Below are positions 30,200 through 39,728 of a DNA stretch of 64,000 bases, one piece after another. Position numbers and translations under genes: made by a program. Location: assembly GCF_050574275.1 (NCBI RefSeq), contig NZ_CP192260.1:1-64000 (forward strand), written 5' to 3'. The stretch is from Virgibacillus_F flavescens (lineage in GTDB: Bacteria > Bacillota > Bacilli > Bacillales > Amphibacillaceae). The number at the start of each line of letters is the position of its first letter. Positions within the stretch are counted from its first letter, which is position 1. The notes beneath the pieces are model-generated. The model was not told the DNA's origin and did not search any database. It was given only the letters and a program-made list of their open reading frames with translations.

Positions 30200-30234
30200 A
30201 AAAAAGCTGCTGGTATGAGAACCAACAGCTTTAC
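30200..30234 (-). terminator. Terminator after clpE
   Basis: On the minus strand AAAGCTGTTGGTT...ACCAGCAGCTTTTTTT, just downstream of the clpE stop. Confidence 0.85.
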
Positions 30235-30241
30235 GTATCGT

Positions 30242-32377
30242 TTAGCCTTTATTAACTACTATTTCATTTTCAACTAAATCCACTTTTACATTTTCCACTG
30301 AACTTTCTTCCAGGATTAAATCAGTTAATTGATCCTCAATTTTGTCTTGAATTACCCGACGAAGTGGACGTGCTCCAAATCGTTTATCATATCCAAGTCT
30401 GACTAATTCACGCTTTGCATCTTCTGTGATCGTTACTTTCAGTTTATTATCTTCTAACGTTTGCTGTAAGTCACCCAGCATTAACTCTACAATTTCTAAT
30501 AAGTTTTCTTCTGTCAATTCATTAAATGAAATGATGGAATCAAAACGGTTTAGGAACTCTGGCTTGAAGTATGCACTCAGATTCTCAAGAGTTGATACTG
30601 CGTCATGTTCTGCTTCTGTGAAGCCAACATGAACCTGTTTATCGCCAGTTCCAGCATTACTTGTCATAATAATGACGGTTTCTTTAAAGCTAACGGTACG
30701 TCCATGCGAATCAGTCAGGTGACCATCCTCCATGATTTGCAGGAACATATTTTGTACATCTGGATGCGCTTTTTCTATTTCATCCAACAGGAGAATAGAA
30801 TAAGGATTACGACGTACCTTTTCTGTTAATTGTCCTGCTTCTTCATGGCCTACATACCCTGGAGGTGAACCGATAATTTTAGAGACAGCATGTTTTTCCA
30901 TGTATTCACTCATATCCAGACGAATTAATGAATCACGTGATCCAAACAATTCGTTTGCCAATGCTCGTGTTAATTCTGTTTTACCTACTCCGGTTGGTCC
31001 AACAAATAAGAAAGATCCAATTGGACGGTGTTTTGATTTCAACCCCGCACGGCTTCTGCGAATTGCCTTAGCAACTTTATCAACTGCCTGCTTTTGACCA
31101 ATAACACTCTCGCTCAGATTTTCGGCGATATTCTTCATTTTTTCCTGCTCGTCTTTCTGTAGCTTGGTAACAGGAATCCCTGTCTTTTCTTCCACAATTA
31201 ACAAAATATCCTCGATGGATACATCGCTTACTTGTGCCTCATTTTTTGCTTTTTTTAATTGCTTTTGTATTTGAATTTCCTGGTATCTCAAATTAGCTGC
31301 CAGTTCATAATTTTCTTCATCAGCAGCATTTTCTTTTTCACGCACAATTTCATCTAACCTTTGCTGAAGTGAATCAGAATCCTTCTCTGTGTTTGCCAGA
31401 TTCAGACGAGATCCGACTTCGTCCATCAAATCGATTGCTTTATCAGGTAAAAAGCGATCTTGTATATAACGCTGTGAAAGCGTTACAAATGAACGAACAG
31501 CATCTTCAGAGTAAGTGACCTCATGAAATTTTTCATATCGATCTTTAATACCATTTAGTATTTGAATTGCTTCTTCAGCAGATGGTTCTTTCACAATAAT
31601 AGGCTGAAAACGACGCTCAAGAGCAGCATCTTTCTCAATCTTTCGATACTCTTTCAACGTAGTTGCACCAATTAATTGCAGTTCACCTCTCGCTAATGCC
31701 GGTTTTAAAATGTTACCAGCATCCATCTGCGAACTTTCAGCTGTACCTGCGCCAACCAGCAGATGAATTTCATCGACAAACAGTATAACGTTTTTTCTTG
31801 TTTGAAGTTCTTGAACAAGTTGCTTCATACGCTCTTCAAATTGACCTCGCATACTGGTGTTTGCAACTAGGGATGCAACATCGAGTAAATAGATTTCTTT
31901 ATTCATAAGTTTAGCTGGTACATTACCTTCTACAATGTTTAATGCTAATCCTTCAGCGATTGCTGTTTTACCTACACCAGGTTCACCAATTAGTACAGGG
32001 TTATTTTTATTACGTCTATTCAGTGTTTCAATTACTCGTTTCACTTCGTTATGACGCCCAATAACCGGATCTATTAGACCTGCTCGAGCAGAGTGAGATA
32101 AATTCTTACCGATATTATCCAATAGTCCATTTCCTTGCTTTTGACCTGATTTCATTCCTACTTTAGAGGATCCGCTTCCATTGCCGAATTTTTCCTGGAA
32201 TGAATTTTCTTGATCCTGATTTGAACTTTGTCCAGAAAAGGACCCATTTGAATTTATTAATTTCCCTTGAATTTCCTGGAAACACTCATTACACACATGT
32301 AAATGTATTCTTTCCTCATTGAGTTTCATAGTTACATTAATATCAGCTGGACGAACTCCACATTGTTGACAATTCAT
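30242..32377 (-). CDS. clpE: ATP-dependent Clp protease ATP-binding subunit ClpE
   Basis: 711 residues. An N-terminal zinc finger (Cys3, Cys6, Cys29, Cys32) identifies ClpE rather than ClpC. Two AAA+ domains follow: Walker A GEPGVGKTA with ILFVDEIHLLVGAG, a UVR-like middle region (EENYELAANLRYQEIQIQ), then GPTGVGKTELTRALA with LLLDEIEKAHPD. It unfolds substrates for ClpP under stress. ATG 32377 has GAGGAGG ahead and gives the family start; the longer frame to 32446 runs into the operator region. CtsR operators lie in the promoter. Confidence 0.95.
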   Translation of the reverse strand: MNCQQCGVRPADINVTMKLNEERIHLHVCNECFQEIQGKLINSNGSFSGQSSNQDQENSFQEKFGNGSGSSKVGMKSGQKQGNGLLDNIGKNLSHSARAGLIDPVIGRHNEVKRVIETLNRRNKNNPVLIGEPGVGKTAIAEGLALNIVEGNVPAKLMNKEIYLLDVASLVANTSMRGQFEERMKQLVQELQTRKNVILFVDEIHLLVGAGTAESSQMDAGNILKPALARGELQLIGATTLKEYRKIEKDAALERRFQPIIVKEPSAEEAIQILNGIKDRYEKFHEVTYSEDAVRSFVTLSQRYIQDRFLPDKAIDLMDEVGSRLNLANTEKDSDSLQQRLDEIVREKENAADEENYELAANLRYQEIQIQKQLKKAKNEAQVSDVSIEDILLIVEEKTGIPVTKLQKDEQEKMKNIAENLSESVIGQKQAVDKVAKAIRRSRAGLKSKHRPIGSFLFVGPTGVGKTELTRALANELFGSRDSLIRLDMSEYMEKHAVSKIIGSPPGYVGHEEAGQLTEKVRRNPYSILLLDEIEKAHPDVQNMFLQIMEDGHLTDSHGRTVSFKETVIIMTSNAGTGDKQVHVGFTEAEHDAVSTLENLSAYFKPEFLNRFDSIISFNELTEENLLEIVELMLGDLQQTLEDNKLKVTITEDAKRELVRLGYDKRFGARPLRRVIQDKIEDQLTDLILEESSVENVKVDLVENEIVVNKG

Positions 32378-32491
32378 TTGCGTTTCCTCCTCATAATCTA
32401 TATTAGTTAACGCGACTTCCAACCATTCTAAATTGGTTAAAGTCAAAGTTTCGAATTAATTTTATACGTTCTTTCCAAAAGATCAATTAAC

Positions 32492-32546
32492 TTTGACTAA
32501 GTTTGACCTTTGATTTTATTATACTCTGACCAATTTTGACTTTCAA
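32492..32546 (-). promoter_or_regulatory. clpE promoter with two CtsR operators
   Basis: On the minus strand TTGAAA (32541-32546), 17 bases, TATAAT (32518-32523). Two tandem heptad operators match the CtsR consensus RGTCAAA-NAN-RGTCAAA: AGTCAAA-att-GGTCAGA (32525-32541, filling the spacer) and GGTCAAA-ctt-AGTCAAA (32492-32508, downstream). CtsR itself is not encoded in the window. Confidence 0.9.
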
Positions 32547-32587
32547 GTTTTTTGTTTAACTATTTTACAGTTTTTATTCTCCAAACA

Positions 32588-32632
32588 AAAAAAGGGAGCT
32601 GTCTGAAGTGCGCATCAGAACATCCCCTTTTC
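32588..32632 (-). terminator. Terminator after the small gene at 32638
   Basis: On the minus strand AAGGGGATGTTCTGA...TTCAGACAGCTCCCTTTTTTT, an imperfect 15-bp stem with T run. Confidence 0.8.
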
Positions 32633-32637
32633 GATCG

Positions 32638-32790
32638 TTATTTTCTTTGACTTCTCTTATTTTGCTTGTTGTCTAAATTAAGAAACTCACTCTCGGTAAC
32701 AGATTCTGAATTTTCGCCTTGTATATTATGCTTATTTCGATTGTTCTGTTTACCTTTATCTTTGTTGCGATTCTTATTTTGCTCTGACAT
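32638..32790 (-). CDS. Small hydrophilic protein, unknown
   Basis: 50 residues, MSEQNKNRNKDKGKQNN..., ending LDNKQNKRSQRK. It is very rich in N, K, Q and R with an acidic middle (ESESVTESEF-like). It has no membrane segment and no family that I recognise. The ATG has AGGAGG 7 bases ahead and a strong terminator follows, so it is probably a real single gene. The composition is reminiscent of small spore or nucleic-acid-associated proteins of Bacillaceae, but this is a guess. Confidence 0.65.
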   Translation of the reverse strand: MSEQNKNRNKDKGKQNNRNKHNIQGENSESVTESEFLNLDNKQNKRSQRK

Positions 32791-32872
32791 AGATAAACCT
32801 CCTATTTAACAAAGTTGAGTTTGGCTTACCTCCCTATTTTATCCATAATAAAAAATGTAATCCCTGAAAATG

Positions 32873-32900
32873 AAAAAAGCACCTGGAGTTCCAGGTGCTT
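32873..32900 (-). terminator. Terminator after the acyl-CoA synthetase gene
   Basis: AAGCACCTGGA-ac-TCCAGGTGCTT on the minus strand, followed by T residues. Confidence 0.85.
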
Positions 32901-32906
32901 AAATGT

Positions 32907-34484
32907 CTACATGGTTTGTTTTTCTTTTGTACGCAACTCAATTCGACGTATTTTTCCTGATGTAGTTTTCGGCAGTTCATCGATGAATTCAATCTTTCTA
33001 GGATATTTATATGGTGCTGTCAATTCTTTAACATGATCCTGCAACTGTTTAATTAAATCTGGATTACGTTGATCTACATTCTCTTGCAGTACAATAAATG
33101 CTTTTACAATATTACCTCGTATTTCATCAGGGCTTGCCACTACAGCGCATTCCTGAACATATGGATGTTTAACCAGTGCATCTTCAACTTCAAATGGTCC
33201 AATTGTATAACCGGAGCTAATGATAATATCATCACTGCGGCCTTCAAACCAGAAATACCCATCTTCATCTTTGGTTGCCTGGTCGCCTGTTACATAGTAA
33301 TTTCCGCGTTGTGATATTTTAGTTCTTTCACTATCCTTATAATACTCTTTAAATAATGCTGGGCAATCCAGTTTTACAGCAATATCACCAATTTCATTTA
33401 CCGCTACAGGCTCTCCATTTTCGTCAATAATGTCTACTTCATTACCGGGTGTTGGTTTTCCCATTGATCCGGGCTTAACTTCCATATCTTTCATGACGCC
33501 AAGCAATAGTGTATTTTCTGTTTGGCCATAACCATCTCGAACCGTTACATCAAAATATTTATTAAATGTATCTATGACTTCACGATTAAGTGGTTCGCCT
33601 GCAGACACTGCACTGTGTAAAGCGGGCAATTGATAATCCTCTAAATTATCTACCTTTGCCATTAAGCGATATTCAGTAGGTGTACAGCACAATACATTTA
33701 TGTCATGGTCACTTAATAACTGTAAATACGTTTTCGGATCAAATTTACCATCATAAACAAATCCTGTTGCTCCAGATCCCAGCACAGATAAAAACGGGCT
33801 CCATATCCATTTTTGCCAACCAGGACCGGCTGTAGCCCACACTTTATCACCATCATTAATACATAACCAGTTTTCTGATGCGGTTTTCAGATGAGCAAAT
33901 CCCCATCCATGTGTATGGACCACTCCTTTTGGATTTCCTGTCGTTCCAGATGTATAGGGCAGAAATGCTATGTCATCGCTTTTAGTCTGGGCAACCTCCA
34001 AATCATCAGATGACTCTTTCATAAGTGACTCTAAGTGTAACCATCCATCAGCAGGCTCACCTACTACAAAACGTGTTAAATCGTTGTATTCGTTTACTTG
34101 TTTATACTGATCTACAAATGGATAGTAGCTAACAACTCCAGCAACTTCGCCATGAGCGATTCTATATTGCAAGTCCTTGGCCTTCAACATTTCAGAACTA
34201 GGAATAATGATAATTCCAGTCTTCAACGCTGCAAGATACACTTCATATGCCTCAATTAACCTAGGAATCATCACCAATATTTTGTCTCCCTGTTTTAATC
34301 CCGCATTAAGGAAAGCGTTGCCAATTCTATTAACATTTTTCATCAATTTGCTGTACGTAATTTCTTTAGTGTTCCCTGCTTCATCTTGCCAAATCAAAGC
34401 TGTTCTGGTGGAATCAACAGCATAGCGCTCCATTTCCATTACGATGTTATAGTCTGCAGGTGCAAGTAAGTCTTCTCTGTTCAT
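32907..34484 (-). CDS. AMP-forming acyl-CoA synthetase (medium-chain/YtcI-like)
   Basis: 525 residues of the ANL superfamily. Motifs in order are YTSGTTGNPKGVVHTHGW (P-loop), DGYGQTEN, TGDQATKDEDGYFWFEGRSDD (adenylate binding and hinge) and the C-terminal catalytic lysine in TTSGKIRRIELR. It activates a carboxylic acid to its CoA ester through an acyl-adenylate. The sequence resembles the YtcI/medium-chain and acetyl-CoA-synthetase-like group. ATG 34484 has TTGGAG 9 bases ahead; a TTG 15 bases upstream is possible. Exact substrate unknown. Confidence 0.87.
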   Translation of the reverse strand: MNREDLLAPADYNIVMEMERYAVDSTRTALIWQDEAGNTKEITYSKLMKNVNRIGNAFLNAGLKQGDKILVMIPRLIEAYEVYLAALKTGIIIIPSSEMLKAKDLQYRIAHGEVAGVVSYYPFVDQYKQVNEYNDLTRFVVGEPADGWLHLESLMKESSDDLEVAQTKSDDIAFLPYTSGTTGNPKGVVHTHGWGFAHLKTASENWLCINDGDKVWATAGPGWQKWIWSPFLSVLGSGATGFVYDGKFDPKTYLQLLSDHDINVLCCTPTEYRLMAKVDNLEDYQLPALHSAVSAGEPLNREVIDTFNKYFDVTVRDGYGQTENTLLLGVMKDMEVKPGSMGKPTPGNEVDIIDENGEPVAVNEIGDIAVKLDCPALFKEYYKDSERTKISQRGNYYVTGDQATKDEDGYFWFEGRSDDIIISSGYTIGPFEVEDALVKHPYVQECAVVASPDEIRGNIVKAFIVLQENVDQRNPDLIKQLQDHVKELTAPYKYPRKIEFIDELPKTTSGKIRRIELRTKEKQTM

Positions 34485-34588
34485 AAATTTCAACTCCAAT
34501 GCAAGAATTTATACTCAGTATAGCAAAAGTTAAGAAAATTTCAAATTAATACACGTTAGAAAATTTGCTAATTGTCGAGCCCTGCAAG

Positions 34589-34620
34589 AAAAAAAACTCC
34601 AGCTGCAGCAGCCAGAGTTC
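34589..34620 (-). terminator. Terminator after pdaA
   Basis: On the minus strand AACTCTGGCTGC/GCAGCTGGAGTT stem followed by eight T. Confidence 0.8.
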
Positions 34621-34627
34621 TGAGTGT

Positions 34628-35425
34628 TTAGTATACAAATTCAGGAAGCATATCTTTTAGTAACAAATCATCCAGGCTTTTAAATGAATATCCCTGTTTC
34701 TTAAGATCCTTAATAATTCGTGGCAAAGCTTCGGCGTTATCTGATGAAACAGTATGAAGCAAGATTATTGCTCCAGGATGAACCTGCTTCATCACTTGAT
34801 CGTAAGCAAAACTTTCACCTTTTTGTTTATCTGTATTCCAATCTGAAAACGCTACTGACCAAAAGATATGGATATAACCCAGTTCATGAGCCCAGTCAAG
34901 CGTTTTTTCACTAAATATACCGCGCGGCGGCCGCAAATACTTCATTTGATCCTGATCGGTTATTTCCGCTACTGCATCCTCGAGCGTTTCTAATTCTTTT
35001 TTCATAGTAGCTTTCGATACAATCGAGAAGTCCGGATGATGATACGAATGGTTTCCAATAATATGTCCTTCTTTTACCATTCGTTTAATAAGTTCCGGTT
35101 TGCTCTCTACATAGTGTCCAGTAACAAAAAAAGTTGCTGGTACATTTTCATTTTTTAGAGCGTCTAACACTTTTGGTGTATAACCCTGCTCATACCCATT
35201 ATCAAAAGTGAGATAAATAACCTTTTCCCCTGAATCATCAGCATAGTATGCACCATATTGATCTAACATTTCCTTGTATTTCCCTATCTCAGGTATTTCA
35301 TGATTGGTACTTTTTTTGTAGCCCCATCCATAACCCTTTGCCGCAATCTCTTCAGCAGGAAGAATATAGAAAAAGGTAAGAAAGGTTAGTGTGAGAGTTC
35401 CAATAATAATGTTTAATTTTTTCAT
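34628..35425 (-). CDS. pdaA: Peptidoglycan N-acetylmuramic acid deacetylase PdaA
   Basis: 265 residues with a signal peptide (about 1-28) and a NodB-type polysaccharide deacetylase domain: TFDNGYEQG (the Asn in place of the second Asp is the PdaA hallmark), GNHSYHHPDF (metal His pair), and LRPPRG. In B. subtilis PdaA makes muramic delta-lactam in the spore cortex, needed for germination. Two ATGs stand in tandem; the second (35425) has the better distance from AGGTGG. Spore-specific expression is expected. Confidence 0.92.
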   Translation of the reverse strand: MKKLNIIIGTLTLTFLTFFYILPAEEIAAKGYGWGYKKSTNHEIPEIGKYKEMLDQYGAYYADDSGEKVIYLTFDNGYEQGYTPKVLDALKNENVPATFFVTGHYVESKPELIKRMVKEGHIIGNHSYHHPDFSIVSKATMKKELETLEDAVAEITDQDQMKYLRPPRGIFSEKTLDWAHELGYIHIFWSVAFSDWNTDKQKGESFAYDQVMKQVHPGAIILLHTVSSDNAEALPRIIKDLKKQGYSFKSLDDLLLKDMLPEFVY

Positions 35426-35482
35426 CATTACCCACCTATTTTTTTCTTACCTTTTCCTTATATATGCTGTTTTATTCATTAA

Positions 35483-36805
35483 TTAAAATACCATTGCGCC
35501 GATCCAACCGAAAATGAACAACGGAATATTGTAGTGCATAAACGTTGGAACACATGTATCCCAGATGTGGTGGTGCTTCCCATCAGCATTTAATCCAGAT
35601 GTAGGACCCAGCGTACTGTCAGATGCAGGTGATCCAGCATCTCCTAAAGCTCCAGCAGTTCCTATTAACGTTGCGGTAGCGATTGGTGAAAAACCTACCG
35701 ACACACAAATTGGTACGTAGAGCGCTGCAATAATTGGAATGGTTCCAAAAGAAGAACCAATTCCCATCGTAACAACTAAACCTACAAGTAATAATACAAA
35801 AGCAATAAGTGCTTTGTTATTTTCACCAAAGATACCGGAAGACACTTCAACCAGGGCATCGACCGCACCAGTTTCTTTTAATATTGCTCCATATCCAGAT
35901 GCTACCAGCATTACGAATGATATTGTACCCATCATGGCAATACCGTCTGTCATTACTTTGTCCCCCCTGTGGAAAGGAACTACAATAAATAAAAACATTA
36001 GGATTAAACCTGTTAGGGCTCCGACAATAAGGTTACCTGTAATGAGCTGTAACGTCAGTGCTGCCACGATTGAAATAAGTGTAAATAAATGCTTTATATT
36101 AAATTTAACCTCGTTTGCAATATAATCGGTTTCCATATCGACTTCTTCTTTATCCAGTTCCGTATTTGACTGTTTCGAACTTTTTTTACGATAGGTGATA
36201 AAGACCGCATAAAGAAGTCCGAAAATCATACCTAAACCAGGTATTAACATGGAAATTGTTACTTGGTTAAGTGAAATTTCTAATCCGTTTGCTGCCATAC
36301 TGTCTCTGATAATGCCTTGGAATATCAAACCAAAACCTGCAGGAATCATAATATAAGGCGTAACTAATCCGAAAGTTAAAGCTGATGCTACACCTCGACG
36401 ATCCAGATTCATGTCATCAAATAATTTTAGTAAAGGCGGGATTAGTATAGGAATAAATGCAATATGAACCGGTATCAGGTTTTGCGATAAACAAGCTACT
36501 CCAGCGATAGCTAGGAGCATCATTGTCTTTTTACCTGTTAACTTTTTTATTAAGTAATTGACTAAAATAGTGGTGATTCCTGTATAACTGATTGCAACTG
36601 CAAAAGCACCTAATAGGATGTAGCTTAGTGCAGTTTCTGCTTGTCCACCCATTCCCCCGACAAGCATTTCTATCGAATCGACTAGTGATAGTCCGGCCAT
36701 CAGACCGGCAGTAATGGAAGCTAAAATAATTGCTATAATAACATTTACACGAAGTAAACTTAACACGGTCATAACTAAAACAGAAACTACTACTACCCAT
36801 TCCAT
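35483..36805 (-). CDS. YuiF-type transporter of the Na+/H+ antiporter family
   Basis: 440 residues with about 11-12 transmembrane segments and a charged loop in the middle (residues about 205-235). The duplicated hairpin motifs and GDAGSPASDSTLGPTSGLN near the C-terminus are typical of the NhaC/YuiF group (PF03553). It may exchange Na+ for protons or carry an amino acid; the YuiF branch is closer to the latter, and the sequence does not decide. ATG 36805 is used because GTGAGGT precedes it. Confidence 0.8.
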   Translation of the reverse strand: MEWVVVVSVLVMTVLSLLRVNVIIAIILASITAGLMAGLSLVDSIEMLVGGMGGQAETALSYILLGAFAVAISYTGITTILVNYLIKKLTGKKTMMLLAIAGVACLSQNLIPVHIAFIPILIPPLLKLFDDMNLDRRGVASALTFGLVTPYIMIPAGFGLIFQGIIRDSMAANGLEISLNQVTISMLIPGLGMIFGLLYAVFITYRKKSSKQSNTELDKEEVDMETDYIANEVKFNIKHLFTLISIVAALTLQLITGNLIVGALTGLILMFLFIVVPFHRGDKVMTDGIAMMGTISFVMLVASGYGAILKETGAVDALVEVSSGIFGENNKALIAFVLLLVGLVVTMGIGSSFGTIPIIAALYVPICVSVGFSPIATATLIGTAGALGDAGSPASDSTLGPTSGLNADGKHHHIWDTCVPTFMHYNIPLFIFGWIGAMVF

Positions 36806-36892
36806 AATGCGATACCTCACTTTCATAACTTCTTAACACTTCATCATGATAAAGCATTAAAGCGAAAAAATCAAGGCGTTCTCTCATAACTT

Positions 36893-36923
36893 AAAAAAAG
36901 CCCTTATATAAAGGACTTTTTAC
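36893..36923 (-). terminator. Terminator after yfkD
   Basis: On the minus strand AAAAAGTCCTTTATATAAGGGCTTTTTTT, just past the yfkD stop. Confidence 0.8.
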
Positions 36924-36924
36924 G

Positions 36925-37728
36925 TTACTGGATTGTAAAGGAGAAGCCTAAATGATCCTGTATTGGAATCCAGGCACCAATCCCCTGTTTTGTAACATTC
37001 TTAATTTGTATGGCTTTTTTACTCCCCTTAAGCTGAATATAAACATCACCAAACGTAACCTGCCCTTTATCTATAACCGCTGGGACATAAGAAGTTAGTC
37101 GACCGAATTTGTTCACAGGAATTGTATACTCGTTTTCTTTCTCTGTATCTATACCAATAACCGTTTCATAAGAAAGAGGTAAATTCGTTTCCTTGATTGC
37201 ATCTACTAGTATCATTTTTTTCACATCATCAGGACTAGCAATTTTATTAACAAGTGCACCAGTTATTTTTCTTTGTTCTTTTTGTACATAATGCATCTTT
37301 TGCGGAACAGTTCCCCCGACGTTATTTATTTCATTTGTATTCACTTTTTGATATTCCCAATTTACCGTAGTATCCGTCGATTTATAATTAATTGCCCACC
37401 TGCCCAAATAAATCATACCTCGATATCCGATGGAAAACGGCGTAGGTTTTACACTTGATTCATTAAGCATTTTAATCAAATCAGGGTTATCCACGGAAAT
37501 ATCCAGCTTTTCGATAAGCTCTTTAGTCGCTTTACTGGGTTCCACTATTTCCTGATCCTCTGATGAATTACTGTAGGTATTTTCTTTGGAAATAGTCAGC
37601 ACGTGATTCGGCACAGCAAAATCCTTATCCGCAGACATTTTTTCTTTACCGTAAATGGTGGTGGGGAAAATTAGCAACAGACTAATAATTGTTGGGATGA
37701 CTGCCTTCATTATTGGTTTTCTATTCAT
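36925..37728 (-). CDS. yfkD: YfkD-like secreted protein
   Basis: 267 residues. A cleavable signal peptide spans about 1-27 (KAVIPTIISLLLIFPTTIYG). The mature part has a central beta-rich region containing the conserved FSIGYRGMIYLGRWAINY and VNWEYQKVN, and a C-terminal segment GAWIPIQDHLGFSF. These match the YfkD family of Bacillus, as does the neighbourhood with a YfkF-like pump and a YfkH-like protein. The start ATG has AAAGGAA ahead. Function unknown. Confidence 0.83.
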   Translation of the reverse strand: MNRKPIMKAVIPTIISLLLIFPTTIYGKEKMSADKDFAVPNHVLTISKENTYSNSSEDQEIVEPSKATKELIEKLDISVDNPDLIKMLNESSVKPTPFSIGYRGMIYLGRWAINYKSTDTTVNWEYQKVNTNEINNVGGTVPQKMHYVQKEQRKITGALVNKIASPDDVKKMILVDAIKETNLPLSYETVIGIDTEKENEYTIPVNKFGRLTSYVPAVIDKGQVTFGDVYIQLKGSKKAIQIKNVTKQGIGAWIPIQDHLGFSFTIQ

Positions 37729-37792
37729 GTGTCACATTCCTTTCATTTCTCTTAGTTTTTTCTGACACACGAATATTATACCTATAAACTTC

Positions 37793-38185
37793 TTAGCGGC
37801 TTAGCTCAATTGTTTCCAGTGTTTCTTCTATTTTAATGCTTGATTCCACCGATCGAATCATGGAACAGTTCTTCCTGGCTAGTTCTAAGTTTTTGTAAAG
37901 TTTTTCTTTGTTCAGATGGTATCCTTTCACACTATAATGAAGAGAAATCCGTTCAATCCGATTTGCTTCTTTGGGATTTCTGTCGACTTCAGCAGTTATA
38001 ATCAAATCTTCAATTTCAGCACGCTGCTTCTCTAAAATTTTTCGAAAAACAGATCCGCTGCATCCCGCTATAGAAGCAACCATTAACTGAAATGGGCGAT
38101 AACCATAATCTTCATTTCCTGAAATAGAGAGCTCTCCGTAATCCAAACTGGTTCGCATTCCACTTTCCTTTAAATAGAACTTCAT
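37793..38185 (-). CDS. OsmC-family protein
   Basis: 130 residues of the OsmC/Ohr fold: an N-terminal beta sheet, then PFQLMVASIAGCSGSVFRKILEKQR with the first conserved cysteine on the long helix, and the second cysteine in LELARKNCSMIRSV. Both thiols needed for hydroperoxide reduction are present. ATG 38185 follows GGGGTG; the longer frame to 38350 overlaps the divergent pump promoter and lacks support. Its closest group (general OsmC, SFA or Ohr) is not clear. Confidence 0.87.
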   Translation of the reverse strand: MKFYLKESGMRTSLDYGELSISGNEDYGYRPFQLMVASIAGCSGSVFRKILEKQRAEIEDLIITAEVDRNPKEANRIERISLHYSVKGYHLNKEKLYKNLELARKNCSMIRSVESSIKIEETLETIELSR

Positions 38186-38337
38186 AATCTCACACCCCTT
38201 TATAATTTTTAATTCCATTTCTTCTATTATAACCCCATACAGGAATTTCTGGCGATCATCTTGTTTGACCTTGAAGCTAATTACAATTAGATTAATATAA
38301 GATAAAAGCAATTTATTTAGTTGGAGGGGAATACATT

Positions 38338-39495
38338 TTGGCTTCAGCACGAACTAGGTTTTGGGTTTTAATCTCACTTGTGGGAATTTCGGGTTTTTCA
38401 CAAGGAATGATCCTTCCACTCCTGGCAATTATTTTAGAACAAAATGGGGTTCCATCATCGGTCAATGGCCTTCATGCTACCGGTCTCTATATCGGAGTAC
38501 TTATTGCCTCTCCGTTCCTGGAAAAGCCGATGCGAAAATACGGATTTAAGCCCATTATTGCAATCGGTGGCTTATTAGTTATCGTGTCACTGACTCTTTT
38601 TCCACTCTGGGATGCACTTTGGTTTTGGTTTATTCTGCGTATGCTTATCGGAATTGGCGATAACATGCTGCATTTTGGGACACAAACTTGGATTACATCT
38701 ACAAGCAGTAATGAGTCGAGAGGCAGAGATATAGCTTTTTATGGTTTATTTTTCGGACTTGGATTTACACTCGGGCCACTTATGACACGTTTGCTTGCTA
38801 TTAATGAGACTCTGCCGTTTCTATTATCTGCGTTGTTAAGCTTGATCGTTTGGTCGTTGCTCTTGGTCGTGCGAAACCAATTTCCCGAAGATGATATTCA
38901 TTCCGGATATGCGACCAGTTCTTTTAAGCGATATATTCAAACAGCAAAGCTTGGTTGGGTGGCATTGTTACCAGCATTTGGATATGGATTTCTGGAGGCA
39001 ACGCTGCACGGAATATTCCCAATCTACGGTTTACGAATTGGACACGATGTAGATATGCTCTCTCTCATCATTCCATGTTTTGCAGCAGGAAGTGTGCTTT
39101 CTCAACTCCCGCTTGGAATCCTAAGTGATCGATTTGGTCGAAGAAACATATTAATCAATGTATTGACCGCTGGTACGATTTGTTTTTTATTAGTAACTTT
39201 TTTCGAAACGTCAATAATCGCACTGTTCATTCTGTTTACACTTGCAGGTATATTTGTCGGATCGTTATTTTCACTTAGCATTTCTTATTTAGCGGATATT
39301 CTCCCTCGATCATTACTTCCAACTGGAAATATAATGACGGGAATTGCTTTTAGTATTGGCAGTATAACTGGTCCTTATCTAGGCGGAGTGTTTATAGAAA
39401 TATTACCGGATGTCTCATTCTTTTACGTAATTGTTGGCATGCTGCTAACTATTCTGATCACTACCATTTATAAGAAGAATCCTGTACCAACTTAA
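38338..39495 (+). CDS. yfkF: MFS transporter, YfkF-like
   Basis: 385 residues with 12 predicted membrane segments. Typical major-facilitator motifs are seen: the loop after TM2 (FLEKPMRKYGFKP) and its counterpart after TM8 (GILSDRFGRRNIL). The start is TTG 38338 with TTGGAGGGG ahead. Next to yfkD as in B. subtilis. Probably drug or metabolite efflux; substrate unknown. A terminator follows at 39596. Confidence 0.85.
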   Translation: MASARTRFWVLISLVGISGFSQGMILPLLAIILEQNGVPSSVNGLHATGLYIGVLIASPFLEKPMRKYGFKPIIAIGGLLVIVSLTLFPLWDALWFWFILRMLIGIGDNMLHFGTQTWITSTSSNESRGRDIAFYGLFFGLGFTLGPLMTRLLAINETLPFLLSALLSLIVWSLLLVVRNQFPEDDIHSGYATSSFKRYIQTAKLGWVALLPAFGYGFLEATLHGIFPIYGLRIGHDVDMLSLIIPCFAAGSVLSQLPLGILSDRFGRRNILINVLTAGTICFLLVTFFETSIIALFILFTLAGIFVGSLFSLSISYLADILPRSLLPTGNIMTGIAFSIGSITGPYLGGVFIEILPDVSFFYVIVGMLLTILITTIYKKNPVPT

Positions 39496-39504
39496 AATTT
39501 TAAT

Positions 39505-39600
39505 AAACTTGGCTTTTCCCCAAGTTTTAGTGCGAAAGCCTTAGATGCAAGAATGCAGTTAGTTAGAATTTATGTTTTCTTCACTCCTAATTAGAAAAAC
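39505..39600. repeat. Decayed ~95-bp repeat (family R5), copy 3
   Basis: Shares AAACTTGGCTT, TGCGAAAGCCTTAG and ATTTATGTTTTCTT with the copies at 17793, 18546 and 45553. Confidence 0.5.
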
Positions 39601-39642
39601 TCGACATTCGCCTCGTTTTTAATAGCGAATGCCGAGTTTTTG
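39596..39642 (+). terminator. Terminator after the MFS gene
   Basis: AAAACTCGACATTCGC...GCGAATGCCGAGTTTTT, a 15-bp stem with T run. Confidence 0.85.
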
Positions 39643-39728
39643 CTTATACCGGTATTTGCTCTAAACCTTTATACATATAACTCAATTATCGCAGAATAAA
39701 ATAAGGTGAATATCTCGCAATCCATTTT

